Below are positions 1 through 8,295 of a stretch of 51,751 nt of DNA, in pieces. Within the stretch, counting starts at the first letter, position 1, and each line of letters begins with the position of its first letter. Under the pieces are notes generated by a model. That model was not told the origin of the DNA. It saw nothing but the letters and a program-made list of their open reading frames with translations, and did no database searches. Location of the stretch: contig NZ_JAUSBX010000147.1 of assembly GCF_030651835.1 (NCBI RefSeq), forward strand, positions 1 to 51,751, given 5' to 3'. The position numbers and the translations under genes are program-made. Origin of the DNA: Methylicorpusculum sp. (lineage in GTDB: Bacteria; Pseudomonadota; Gammaproteobacteria; Methylococcales; Methylomonadaceae).

Positions 1-125
1 GATTTTGAACAGCTTTAGCTGGCCCGAAGGGCGAAACCCAGGGATGGGTTTCGTAGCAGTATCGCGGTTGTCGGTCCGCGAACCGACTCCACTTAAGCGT
101 CGCGATAGCGACACAAAGCCTTTTT
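1..125. repeat. Cluster of small palindromes upstream of the Rieske gene
   Basis: Four short inverted repeats follow each other: GCCC/GGGC at 22-32, CGAAACCCA/TGGGTTTCG at 32-53 with a GGGA loop, TCGGT/ACCGA at 71-86, and GTCGC/GCGAC at 99-112. ATCGCG (61-66) can also pair with CGCGAT (101-106). This looks like an interspersed structured repeat or part of one cut by the window edge. It does not share the core of the other repeat families here. From 126 to 270 I see only AT-rich sequence without a clear promoter. Confidence 0.5.
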
Positions 126-284
126 TAGGTTTCAAATAAACCAAATCTTATAGTTAATCCGGAAAAAGTAATAGTTTAACTATCTGATTTTCTATAGTGT
201 TTTAATGCGTTTGCCCTGCTCTTTTCTCTGTTTAATAACCTTTGGCCTGATGTTTGCTGTAATGGAAAACGGAGGTTAACAATT

Positions 285-692
285 ATGGCAATAAGAAGAG
301 TTCCAGAGCCTATTTGTCAGGGATTCCAAATTCCGGAATTAGGAAAGTTTTCTTTTAATATCAAGTATCGGGGGAACCCGTACGGTGCAATTCTGATTCG
401 TTTTAACGGTGCGGTATACGGCTATTTGAATCAATGCGTGCATATGCCCAGAGCATTGGATTGTGAGGAAAGCAACATTTTTGATGAGTCGGGGCGTTAT
501 TTGCAGTGTTCCATGCACAGCATTTGCTATGACCCGGTTAGCGGCGAATCGTTAAGCGAAATCTGTGCAGGCAAAAAGTTGACGGCATTGAAGGTCAGTG
601 AAGAAGGAAGCTGGGTGTATTTGCTTGATAAAAGAGCCGTTATGGAGGCCAAGCCAATTTTACCGGATAAAAAGAGCACAAGCAGGTCATGA
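285..692 (+). CDS. Small stand-alone Rieske [2Fe-2S] protein
   Basis: The 135-residue product carries the two halves of a Rieske cluster site: C51-x-H53 and C75-x2-H78. In this fold the two Cys bind one iron and the two His the other, so an electron-transfer role is likely. The partner cannot be told. The 21 residues between H53 and C75 are a little more than usual for the family. There is no signal peptide or membrane span, so it is probably cytoplasmic. The start is well supported by GGAGG at 271-275, nine bases before the ATG. It could be a ferredoxin component of an oxygenase or a NirD-like small subunit, but no oxygenase or reductase gene lies beside it. The next gene is convergent. Confidence 0.85.
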   Translation: MAIRRVPEPICQGFQIPELGKFSFNIKYRGNPYGAILIRFNGAVYGYLNQCVHMPRALDCEESNIFDESGRYLQCSMHSICYDPVSGESLSEICAGKKLTALKVSEEGSWVYLLDKRAVMEAKPILPDKKSTSRS

Positions 693-713
693 AATCACCC
701 GAGAGCTCTTTTT
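669..713. terminator. Possible bidirectional terminator between convergent genes
   Basis: AAAAAGAGC at 669-677 can pair with GCTCTTTTT at 705-713, giving a 9-bp stem with a T run on either strand. It sits between the convergent Rieske and Slp-like genes and overlaps the Rieske stop codon. The 27-nt loop is long, so this is only a weak candidate. Confidence 0.3.
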
Positions 714-726
714 ACACCTGCAGCGT

Positions 727-1275
727 TTACCAATAATACCGGCCATAAGGATAACCATAGTACCGGTAGGGTCTGAAGCCGAAATAAAATGGACTGTAAT
801 AAGGCCCGTAACCGAATTCGTTCCAGTAATAATATTGAGGTTGTTGTTTGGGCCATAAATAAAGCGTGTTTTCCTGGATGATGGGGATTTTTAGTGTTTT
901 GTTGCCAATTCTTTTTTCGCTCTCGCCCGTAAATAAGCCGGCAACGGTTATTTCGAGATCTTTTTGGTAGACGGCTGGATCGAGAAATCGCGGGCTTTGT
1001 ATCAGGAAGCGTCCCTCTGTCGCCGAATTACTTTGCGGTCTGCCGCTACTGCTCAACGGGTAGTAAAGCACTTCGATTTGAGTGTATTGTTCTTCATTGC
1101 GAACCTCCAGTATTGTGCCTCCCCAGCGAACAGGTCGGTTCAGATGACCGTTTGGCTGCATCGTGATGTCCTGGTAGGTCAAGTCAGGGATAGGCGGATT
1201 TTGCAGCGCCACCGGCAAGTTCGAGCACCCTTGAAGATTCAATAATAGAAGAACGAATAGCCATAAATAGCGCAT
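727..1275 (-). CDS. Slp-like outer membrane lipoprotein with Tyr-rich tail
   Basis: The 182-residue product starts with a lipoprotein signal peptide ending in the lipobox LQGC, with lipidation expected at C17. The middle part (about 30-135) resembles the Slp / YeaY family of starvation-inducible outer membrane lipoproteins: a proposed beta-rich domain with phrases such as VRWGGTI and GRFLIQSP. The last 40 residues are very rich in Tyr, Pro, Phe and Gly (YYYWNEFGYGPYYSPFYFGF and on), which is not part of the basic family domain. The gene stands alone, convergent with the Rieske gene. Outer membrane location is inferred from the lipobox and family. Function in the family is poorly known. Confidence 0.8.
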   Translation of the reverse strand: MRYLWLFVLLLLNLQGCSNLPVALQNPPIPDLTYQDITMQPNGHLNRPVRWGGTILEVRNEEQYTQIEVLYYPLSSSGRPQSNSATEGRFLIQSPRFLDPAVYQKDLEITVAGLFTGESEKRIGNKTLKIPIIQENTLYLWPKQQPQYYYWNEFGYGPYYSPFYFGFRPYRYYGYPYGRYYW

Positions 1276-1518
1276 AAACAGTTTGATTCCTAAAGTTAAG
1301 CGGTGAGGGGTTGCCGGAGCCTGGTTGATAAACAGTCAGACATGCGGCATTATCCAATAATTCCTTATAAGATTAATCACTTTGTTGGTGTACGTTTAAA
1401 TGTCTTTGTTTTTAAAACGGAGCAACTGAGTGTCATTATCTTATCGGGCTAGCATTCCGCTGATCCTGAAACTCAAACGAACACTGTCTAAACGCGCTGT
1501 CACTGATAATTCCATACT

Positions 1519-2442
1519 ATGTATTTTGACCAGTTGTTTTTTGCTTTAAATGTGACAGGTCCTACGCTGCTGATCTTGAGTATGGGTTGGTTGTTCCGGA
1601 AAACAGGACTGATTGACGATCATTTTATAGCGGTCGGCAATAAAATAGTATTCAACGTCACCTTGCCTTGCCTGCTTTTCTTTGGCACCGTGTCCACGCC
1701 GCTGAGTGAATCACTAGATGGACCGCTGGTTTTGTTTGCTTCACTCGTCACCGTGATGATTGTCGGTTTGTTATGGCTGACATCGGCGCTGTTTGTGATC
1801 CGAGAAAAGCGGGGTGTTTTTGTGCAAGGTGCATTTCGCGGCAATATGGGGGTTATGGGTATCGCCCTGGTGCTCAACGCTTATGGTCAGCAAATATTGC
1901 CCAAAGCCAGTATTTATTTGGCATTGATGACCGTTTTATACAATATTCTGGCGGTCTTGGTGCTACGTACGGATAAAGCCTCCTATTGGCTGAGTTTGTT
2001 AAAAAATCCTCTGGTTTTGGCTGTTTTGCTGGGTATTACCGGCTCCTATTTTGCCGTAGAGATTCCTGAAATTGTGGCTAATTCGGGGCACTATTTTTCC
2101 CAAATGACTTTGCCTTTAGCCTTGCTTTGCACGGGGGGTAGTTTGCATTGGGAAAGTTTTAAAGCCAATCATAAAGAGGTTATCTGGGCATCGATCTTTA
2201 AGCTGGTTGTTGTGCCTGCTATTGTGACGGGCTTAGCAATTGCCTGGGGTTTTAGGGCGCAGGAACTGGGCTTGTTGTTTTTGATGATGTCGGTGCCTTG
2301 TGCCTCGGCCAGTTTTGTCATGGCTAAACAAATGACCCGGCATGGTGCCATGGCGGCTGAAATTATTGCACTGACAACGATTGGCAGTGCTTTAACCATT
2401 ACGGTTGGGCTTTTGCTTTTAAAATATCGGGGCTACATTTGA
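1519..2442 (+). CDS. AEC-family (auxin efflux carrier type) transporter
   Basis: The 307-residue protein is almost entirely hydrophobic, with about ten predicted membrane spans in two groups of five separated by a short polar linker near residues 150-160. Its length and sequence (GNMGVMGIALVLNAYG, an N-terminal LFFALNVTGPTLLILSMGWLF) fit the AEC family of secondary transporters, which includes bacterial malate and other organic anion carriers. The substrate cannot be read from the sequence. It is a single gene at the inner membrane, with a gap of more than 200 bp to the next gene that holds a 121-bp repeat. Confidence 0.85.
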   Translation: MYFDQLFFALNVTGPTLLILSMGWLFRKTGLIDDHFIAVGNKIVFNVTLPCLLFFGTVSTPLSESLDGPLVLFASLVTVMIVGLLWLTSALFVIREKRGVFVQGAFRGNMGVMGIALVLNAYGQQILPKASIYLALMTVLYNILAVLVLRTDKASYWLSLLKNPLVLAVLLGITGSYFAVEIPEIVANSGHYFSQMTLPLALLCTGGSLHWESFKANHKEVIWASIFKLVVVPAIVTGLAIAWGFRAQELGLLFLMMSVPCASASFVMAKQMTRHGAMAAEIIALTTIGSALTITVGLLLLKYRGYI

Positions 2443-2494
2443 TTGGGCTAGGGCAAGGTTGTTATAGTGTATCGGGTAACCTCAGCTAATTTAA

Positions 2495-2615
2495 GTGGGT
2501 GTAGGTGTTTGATTTCAAAGGACGCATAAATACAATCCTGTAGCTCTCCGCAACATCCCTGTAGCAGAAGCCATTTCAATCAAGCACCTACATCCACTAT
2601 TCCAAGCGGGCGAGT
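2495..2615 (+). repeat. 121-bp interspersed palindromic repeat, copy A
   Basis: This is one of three copies of a repeat; the others are at 22750-22850 and 51617-51737, both in the opposite orientation. Copy A and the copy at 51617 are both exactly 121 bp. The ends form an imperfect inverted repeat: GTGGGTGTAGGTG at 2495 against CACCTACATCCAC near 2591-2603, with the complementary TTGATTTCAAAG / ATTTCAATCAA just inside. It ends in CAAGCGGGCGAGT, present in all copies. The centre (2520-2572) is the core shared with other repeat families of the window. It fills the gap between the AEC transporter and BamE-like genes. Confidence 0.85.
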
Positions 2616-2653
2616 AATTACCATTTTTTTTCAATGAAAGGGTTTTTAATATC

Positions 2654-2995
2654 ATGAGTTTATTTCGATTATCACTTCAATTTTCCGCATTCAAGCGGCT
2701 TTTAAGCGCTTTGATTTTGGTCTTTGGTGTTTTGCAAATCAACGGGTGTGCCACGATTGGTCAGGATTTTCCTAATTCCCGGGTGTCCGATATTAAGATT
2801 GGGCAAACGACTCAACAACAGGTTAGGGAAATGTTTGGGCTGCCTTGGCGGATGGGTATCGAAGATGGAAGAAATACCTGGACTTACGGGCGATATCGCT
2901 ACTCGCTGTTCGCCGACGATGAAACCAAAGATCTTGTCATTCGTTTCGACAATCAGGGTGTTGTGCGTTCGTATACATTCAATACCAGTCGGTGA
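2654..2995 (+). CDS. BamE/SmpA-like small lipoprotein
   Basis: The 113-residue product has a lipoprotein signal peptide with lipobox INGC (lipidation at C32) and a C-terminal domain of about 75 residues. That domain reads like SmpA/OmlA/BamE: VSDIKIGQTTQQQVREMFGLP, then a W-T-Y-G strand. BamE proper helps the BAM complex fold outer membrane proteins, and this gene may be a paralogue, because the bamA cluster lies 25 kb away. Its stop overlaps the start region of the 5'-nucleotidase gene, so the two are probably co-transcribed. Confidence 0.75.
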   Translation: MSLFRLSLQFSAFKRLLSALILVFGVLQINGCATIGQDFPNSRVSDIKIGQTTQQQVREMFGLPWRMGIEDGRNTWTYGRYRYSLFADDETKDLVIRFDNQGVVRSYTFNTSR

Positions 2996-3918
2996 GTCCG
3001 ACTGTACCCATGAAAATCAATAAGCTGGTTGTCGCTGTTTCTTCTCGCGCCTTGTTTGACTTGACCGAGTCTCACCGTGTTTTTGAAGAACAGGGAAAAG
3101 AAGCGTATTGCCGTTATCAAATCGATCATGAAGATGAGCTCTTATCGCCGGGATTCGGTTTTGATCTGGTCAGAAAGTTTCTGGCCATCAATGATTTGAG
3201 TAAGATTGGGCCGCTGGTTGAAGTGATTTTATTGTCACAAAATAGCGCCGATACCGGCTTAAGAGTCTTTAACTCGATTGCGCATTTTCAGCTGAATATT
3301 ACCCGGGCGGCATTTACCAGTGGCGTGTCTCCTTATGGCTACATACCGCCTTTCGGTGCGCATTTGTTTTTGTCGACCAATGCCGATGATGTAGCAAAGG
3401 CTTTGCATTCTGGATTTGCTGCCGCAACGATTCTATCCGGTTCATCGCTGCAAAAAAGTTCGGAGCAGTTGCGGATTGCCTTTGATGGTGATTCGGTATT
3501 GTTCTCGGATGCTTCCGAACGTATTTATCAGGAGCAAGGTTTAAAGGCCTTTACTGAGAATGAAAGGAACGAGGCGAAAAAGCCGCTGTTGGGTGGGCCG
3601 TTTAAAGATTTTCTGAGTGCCTTGCAGCATATACAAAGTCATTTTGAGCAGGATCATTCTCCGATTCGCACGGCGCTGGTCACAGCCAGAGCGGCTCCGG
3701 CTCATGAACGGGTAGTCAGAACGCTGCGCGCCTGGGGTATTCGTATTGATGAGGCGTTATTTCTCGGCGGCATGCCCAAAGGCGAGTTTTTGGATGCATT
3801 TGGCGCCGACATTTTTTTCGATGATCAGCGTGGACATTGTGAGTCGGCTGCCAAACACGTAGCTGCGGCGCATGTGCCTCACGGAATAATTAATCAACTC
3901 TTGCCTGAAAGCAAATGA
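2992..3918 (+). CDS. Cytosolic 5'-nucleotidase family protein
   Basis: The 308-residue protein matches the bacterial 5'-nucleotidase family (PF06189 type), expected to remove phosphate from nucleoside 5'-monophosphates. The sequence KLVVAVSSRALFDL at the N-terminus, the central LRIAFDGDSVLFSD (residues about 160-175) with HAD-like acidic residues, and IFFDDQRGHCE near the end support this. The GTG at 2992 overlaps the stop of the lipoprotein gene. An ATG at 3010 starts the conserved part directly and may be the true start. The 3' end overlaps the convergent unknown gene by 29 bp. Confidence 0.8.
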   Translation: MSPTVPMKINKLVVAVSSRALFDLTESHRVFEEQGKEAYCRYQIDHEDELLSPGFGFDLVRKFLAINDLSKIGPLVEVILLSQNSADTGLRVFNSIAHFQLNITRAAFTSGVSPYGYIPPFGAHLFLSTNADDVAKALHSGFAAATILSGSSLQKSSEQLRIAFDGDSVLFSDASERIYQEQGLKAFTENERNEAKKPLLGGPFKDFLSALQHIQSHFEQDHSPIRTALVTARAAPAHERVVRTLRAWGIRIDEALFLGGMPKGEFLDAFGADIFFDDQRGHCESAAKHVAAAHVPHGIINQLLPESK

Positions 3919-5440
3919 ATTGATCGTTGGTTTCTTCCAGCCTTTCAAGCGTTAAAGTGCGCGGGTTATCTCCGGTTATCTCGAGCTTATCTCCGGATGA
4001 ATAGCGGGCTGCCGGAAATAAAACGCTCAATGCTCCGTTTTCTCTTCTCAGTAAAAGCCCACGGCTGATTCTCTCGTTATATCTGATGACAACGGTTCGC
4101 AAGTTTCCCGGTAATTTTTCCAGCAGAGCCCAGCCGATTGAGTCATTCGGGTTTGCCTGCTGGGCTCTGACAATGCCTAGATCGGGCGGTTTTTGGTTGC
4201 TAAGGATGAGAACCAGGGTGTTGATACGGATTGATGCATGTCTGATTTGAGCAGAACAGAAATTTTCAAAGCGCGCGGGTTGGATGTTGGCACGCTCGAT
4301 AGTTGATGATAGTCCGCTACCCGATAGATCTATGTGACCGGTATTAATATCTTTCAGGGGTTCTAACTCGATATCGTTTAAATTGTTGCTTTGCTCGGGT
4401 AGTGCACTGAGGCGTTTTAAGTTGGATAGTTTGGTGAGCTGTTTTATCAGTTCCAAACACGCTTCCATACCCACAACAACCTCAAAATAACGGGGCATAC
4501 TCGGCGTAAGAGAGTCAAGAATCTCTCTGTATCCGTTTAGTTTTTGCCAGTTGGGAAAAAACCAGGAATCTCTGCCGATAAGTTCAGGGTGGATTTTCTT
4601 AAGATGCTGGGTCAGGGGGTCTGTATTGATATAAACTGGGTTCGAACCTGATGATTCAGCCTGACCGCTAAGGAGGGGCAATTCTGTCCGGGTATCCCAG
4701 ATAAACGTGTGATGCGTCGTTGCTTGCTCTGAAATATCGAGTTTGTCCGCGTATTTTATGGCTATGTCAAAAAGAGCTGTTCTTTTATTGAAAGGGGCTT
4801 GATAGGCGTTTAACAGATCAAGTATCAGACTTTGCTTAAACAGTGAAACAAGCTTTGTATTTTTGGATGCATCGTTTGAGTGATCGGTTACTGTCTTTTC
4901 TAAAAGATTTTCACGAATCGCCAACTCGTAAAGCCCGCCCATTTTTTTCCAGAGTGTCGTGGATCCGCGATTGTAATAGAGGCTATTGGCCTGGATAGAT
5001 TCAGTGATCAAGCGCAAAATTTTTGCCAGCGTTTCTGTTTTCTCTTGATCCGGCATCGACTTTTGCCCCAAGGCATTGATATAGGCAAGGCATAATGCTC
5101 TTATCAGCATGGCGTTTAATCGGGCAATCTTTCTTGATTTGGTGCTGAGGTGGCCTGGATCGGGGCTGCTTTGCGCTAACAAAAGTATCAGCTTGTCGCA
5201 ATTTTGATGTACTAAAGGCTCGATAACCTTCAATCCGGCCAACAAATCATGATCATTGCCATGAAGTTTTGATAGTAGATTTAACGCTGATAGTAATTCA
5301 TTACTGGCCGGGATAGTCTCAATGAAGTTGACCAGAGAGAGCCAGTTCGAAATCGAATCAGCGTTTATGATTGATGGAAGATCCAAGTGTCGAGTCATCT
5401 TTTCATAGGGCATCTGATTAAAGACGGGGCGAAAAAACAT
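3890..5440 (-). CDS. Unknown 516-residue cytoplasmic protein
   Basis: I do not recognise this protein. Residues 1 to about 300 look alpha-helical, with many Leu-rich amphipathic stretches. The last 160 residues appear beta-rich: RINTLVLILSNQK, TVVIRYNERISRGLLLRRE, LEITGDNPRTLTLERLEE. Such a tail could be a PilZ-like barrel or a small beta domain, but the usual PilZ motifs (RxxxR, then D/NxSxxG) are not visible. There is no signal peptide or membrane span. Possible starts are the first Met, residue 10 or residue 15; none has a strong ribosome binding site. It is a single gene on the minus strand, overlapping the convergent 5'-nucleotidase by 29 bp. Confidence 0.75.
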   Translation of the reverse strand: MFFRPVFNQMPYEKMTRHLDLPSIINADSISNWLSLVNFIETIPASNELLSALNLLSKLHGNDHDLLAGLKVIEPLVHQNCDKLILLLAQSSPDPGHLSTKSRKIARLNAMLIRALCLAYINALGQKSMPDQEKTETLAKILRLITESIQANSLYYNRGSTTLWKKMGGLYELAIRENLLEKTVTDHSNDASKNTKLVSLFKQSLILDLLNAYQAPFNKRTALFDIAIKYADKLDISEQATTHHTFIWDTRTELPLLSGQAESSGSNPVYINTDPLTQHLKKIHPELIGRDSWFFPNWQKLNGYREILDSLTPSMPRYFEVVVGMEACLELIKQLTKLSNLKRLSALPEQSNNLNDIELEPLKDINTGHIDLSGSGLSSTIERANIQPARFENFCSAQIRHASIRINTLVLILSNQKPPDLGIVRAQQANPNDSIGWALLEKLPGNLRTVVIRYNERISRGLLLRRENGALSVLFPAARYSSGDKLEITGDNPRTLTLERLEETNDQFICFQARVD

Positions 5441-5533
5441 TGGCCCCGGACAAAATCTATAGGTAATTCCCTTATGGAATCGAAGTTAATTGTAGGCCAC
5501 TAACGACCCTCTTGCACTAAGGAATAACGCGGT

Positions 5534-6541
5534 CTATCCGGTCAAGCTTTGTTTTGAGGCTGCGCCTGCGATCTCTTTGACCAATTTGGGTACGAGATAG
5601 CCGGGTAAGTGGTCTTGTATCTGCTTAATCAGTTTGAGGGCGTCTTCTTCACTGACTTCAAAATGCTGCGTGCCGTTGGCTTTGTCCAAGCTATGTAAAT
5701 AGTAGGGAATAACGCCGTTTTCAAATAAACGTTCACTTAAATTGCATAAATCATTTGCCGTATCGTTAACGCCTTTAAGAAGGACGGACTGGTTAAATAG
5801 AGTGATACCGTAATCTTTGATCAACCGGCAGGCGTCAGCAACAGATTGGCTGATTTCATTGGCGTGATTGCAATGTATGACCATCACGGGGGTGGCAGGT
5901 GTGCTGGTTAGAATAGCCAGTAATGTGCCGGTAATCCGGCTGGGTAAAACGATAGGCAAGCGGGAGTGAATGCGAATCCTCTTTACGTGGTCAATGTCAG
6001 CCAATTCCTGCATCAAGTCGGCTAATCGCTGATCACTGAGCAATAAGGGATCGCCGCCACTTAATATCACCTCTTTAATCCGGATATCGTTTTTAATATA
6101 AGTCAGTGCCTGATCCTGCTTTTCTTTGCTGACCTGATAATCCGAATAGGGAAAGTTCCGCCTAAAGCAATAGCGGCAATTGATTGCGCAGGCTCCGGTA
6201 TTAATCATCAGGGCCCGGCCGTCGTATTTGTGAATAATCAGGTTTTCTCTGGCGGCCGCTTTGTCGCCAACCGGATCATCGCTAAAGCCCGGCATTTGCA
6301 GTAATTCAGCAGTCAACGGCAATACTTGGCGCAACAAAGGATCGCTGGCATCGCCTTTTTGCATGCATTCTGCAAAACCGCGTGGCACGCGTAAGACAAA
6401 TTGTTTGGCCGCAGCTTCTGAAACAGGCAGTTGGGCTGTGTCCAGATGCAGAAACTTACACAGGTCGTCAATCGTTTTAAAAGCGTTGGCCAATTCGTGT
6501 TGCCAGCGAATATCGCCCAGTGGTGGGTGGTTTTTAGTCAT
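5534..6541 (-). CDS. epmB: EF-P lysine 2,3-aminomutase EpmB
   Basis: The 335-residue radical SAM protein belongs to the KamA/YjeK family. It converts alpha-lysine to beta-lysine, which EpmA then attaches to a lysine of elongation factor P. The [4Fe-4S] ligands are C118-x3-C122-x2-C125 in TGACAINCRYCFRRNFPY, and the family phrase VILSGGDPLLLSD follows. The length is close to the Escherichia coli enzyme (about 340), much shorter than catabolic lysine aminomutases. Its gene is divergent from efp-epmA, which supports the EF-P role rather than lysine catabolism. Confidence 0.93.
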   Translation of the reverse strand: MTKNHPPLGDIRWQHELANAFKTIDDLCKFLHLDTAQLPVSEAAAKQFVLRVPRGFAECMQKGDASDPLLRQVLPLTAELLQMPGFSDDPVGDKAAARENLIIHKYDGRALMINTGACAINCRYCFRRNFPYSDYQVSKEKQDQALTYIKNDIRIKEVILSGGDPLLLSDQRLADLMQELADIDHVKRIRIHSRLPIVLPSRITGTLLAILTSTPATPVMVIHCNHANEISQSVADACRLIKDYGITLFNQSVLLKGVNDTANDLCNLSERLFENGVIPYYLHSLDKANGTQHFEVSEEDALKLIKQIQDHLPGYLVPKLVKEIAGAASKQSLTG

Positions 6542-6580
6542 GAGATGTGTGATTTAGTTTCTTACAAATCCAGCGTCCAT

Positions 6581-6586
6581 TATAAT
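6581..6586 (+). promoter_or_regulatory. Candidate -10 box of efp
   Basis: TATAAT lies between the divergent epmB and efp starts, 38 bases before the efp ATG at 6624. The -35 region (TTTCTT at 6558-6563, 17-bp spacing) is poor. The box overlaps the upstream in-frame ATG at 6585, which argues that translation begins at 6624. Confidence 0.45.
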
Positions 6587-6623
6587 GCCTCGTTTTTATA
6601 TCGTTTTTTGTCTCGAGGAAAAA

Positions 6624-7193
6624 ATGGCGACTTACAGTACCAATGAATTTAAAAGCGGATTAAAAGTCATGTTGGATAATGATCCGTGTGCAATTATTGA
6701 AAATGAATTTGTGAAGCCGGGTAAAGGACAAGCATTCAATCGAGTCAAAATCAGAAACCTGAAAACAGGGCGGGTGATCGAAAGAACCTTTAAATCAGGG
6801 GATTCTCTGGAAAGTGCTGATGTGGTCGATATTGAAATGCAGTATCTCTACAATGACGGTTCTTTCAGGCATTTTATGGTGCCGGACACATTCGAGCAAT
6901 ACCAGGCGGATGATAAAACAGTCGGTGACACCGCGAACTGGTTAAAAGACCAAGACAAATGCACAGTTACTTTATGGAATGATTCTCCATTATCCGTGGT
7001 GCCTGCCAATTTTGTTGAACTGGCAATCACCGAGACCGATCCCGGTTTGCGAGGTGATACTTCAGGCGGCGGCGGCAAGCCGGCCACGCTGGAAACCGGT
7101 GCAGTAGTGCGAGTGCCTCTATTTGTTCAAACGGGTGAGATCATCAAGGTGGATACCCGCACAGGTGAATACGTTTCTCGCGTTAAAGAATAG
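6624..7193 (+). CDS. efp: Translation elongation factor P
   Basis: EF-P binds ribosomes stalled on polyproline and helps peptide bond formation. The 189-residue product has the three-domain length expected. Lys34 in KPGKGQAF is the residue that receives beta-lysine in the epm pathway, and both epmB and epmA flank this gene. The reading frame is open to an ATG at 6585, but the start at 6624 (MATYSTNEF) matches the family and has CGAGGAA just upstream. The stop overlaps the GTG start of epmA by one base (TAGTG), so the two are translationally coupled. Confidence 0.97.
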   Translation: MATYSTNEFKSGLKVMLDNDPCAIIENEFVKPGKGQAFNRVKIRNLKTGRVIERTFKSGDSLESADVVDIEMQYLYNDGSFRHFMVPDTFEQYQADDKTVGDTANWLKDQDKCTVTLWNDSPLSVVPANFVELAITETDPGLRGDTSGGGGKPATLETGAVVRVPLFVQTGEIIKVDTRTGEYVSRVKE

Positions 7194-8173
7194 TGAATCC
7201 CGATTGGCTGCCTTCTGGCGATTTAACGCTGTTGAAGAGCAGGGCGCAATTACTGGCGGCCATCCGGCAGTTCTTCTCGGAAAGGGGGGTTTTGGAAGTT
7301 GAAACGCCCTTACTGAGCCAAAGCATAGGAACAGATCCTCAATTAGCTTTTTTCACGACGGATTACCTGCTTTATCCCCGCAGACAAAGGTTGTATCTGC
7401 AAACATCGCCGGAATTTGCCATGAAACGTTTATTGGCAGCCGGTTCCGGTTCAATTTATCAAATCTGCAAGGCTTTCAGAAACGGAGAAACAGGACGTTT
7501 ACATAATCCTGAGTTCACTTTACTGGAATGGTACCGAGTCGGGTTTGATTTGTTTGACTTGATGGACGAGGTTGAGGAACTGGTAAAAGTTGTGTTTTCC
7601 CCCTACCGTTCATTGACCTGTACCCATAGACTCAGTTATCAAGCCGTTTTTATGCAGCATACCGGTCTGGATGCGTTACGGTTTTCTTTGGCTGATTATT
7701 CTTCCTATGCCGAACAAACAGGACTAGCTGAAGCCATCACCCTATGCGGAACGTCTCATGCGTTATGGCTGGACTTTATTTTCAGCCATTGCGTTCAGCC
7801 CAAGTTAAATGACAATGCTTTGTATCTGGTATTTGGATATCCCGCCTGCCAGTCTTCACTGGCTCGTTTGAATGCTCAAAATCCAGATATTACCGACAGG
7901 GTAGAAGTATTTATTGATGGCGTCGAGTTAGGTAATGGCTATTACGAATTGACCGATGCGCAGGAGCAGGATGAGCGATTTGACAGAGAAATAGCCATCA
8001 GACGTCTACAGGACTTGCCTGATGTGACTAAGGATGTTCGTTTGTTGAAAGCGCTTGAATCGGGATTGCCGGATTGCGCAGGAATTGCAATCGGTTTGGA
8101 TAGGCTGTTAATGCGAATGACCCAGTCCACATCGATTGATCAGGTGTTAGCTTTTCCGGTGGTCAAGGCGTAA
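7193..8173 (+). CDS. epmA: EF-P--(R)-beta-lysine ligase EpmA
   Basis: The 326-residue protein is a class II lysyl-tRNA synthetase catalytic core without the N-terminal anticodon-binding domain, which is the mark of EpmA (GenX, PoxA, YjeA). Motif 2 is FRNGETGRLHNPEFTLLEWY and motif 3 is GIAIGLDRLLM. It activates beta-lysine and attaches it to Lys34 of EF-P. The GTG start at 7193 shares a base with the efp stop. It is followed by a strong terminator at 8228-8268. The hydroxylase EpmC is not in the window. Confidence 0.95.
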   Translation: MNPDWLPSGDLTLLKSRAQLLAAIRQFFSERGVLEVETPLLSQSIGTDPQLAFFTTDYLLYPRRQRLYLQTSPEFAMKRLLAAGSGSIYQICKAFRNGETGRLHNPEFTLLEWYRVGFDLFDLMDEVEELVKVVFSPYRSLTCTHRLSYQAVFMQHTGLDALRFSLADYSSYAEQTGLAEAITLCGTSHALWLDFIFSHCVQPKLNDNALYLVFGYPACQSSLARLNAQNPDITDRVEVFIDGVELGNGYYELTDAQEQDERFDREIAIRRLQDLPDVTKDVRLLKALESGLPDCAGIAIGLDRLLMRMTQSTSIDQVLAFPVVKA

Positions 8174-8227
8174 GCATCAGGAAGAGCCTAATAGCGATCA
8201 ACTGTTTTTTGCCTTCTCCCCCAACAA

Positions 8228-8268
8228 AAAAGCCCCGTCGATTGGATCGCGCGGGGCTTTTGTTTTTT
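8228..8268. terminator. Bidirectional intrinsic terminator between epmA and the cytochrome gene
   Basis: AAAAGCCCCG (8228-8237) pairs perfectly with CGGGGCTTTT (8252-8261), followed by a T-rich run to 8268 and preceded by an A run for the other strand. It lies between two convergent genes and should end both transcripts. Confidence 0.9.
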
Positions 8269-8295
8269 AAGTCAAAATTAATTAGCGATTTTAAC

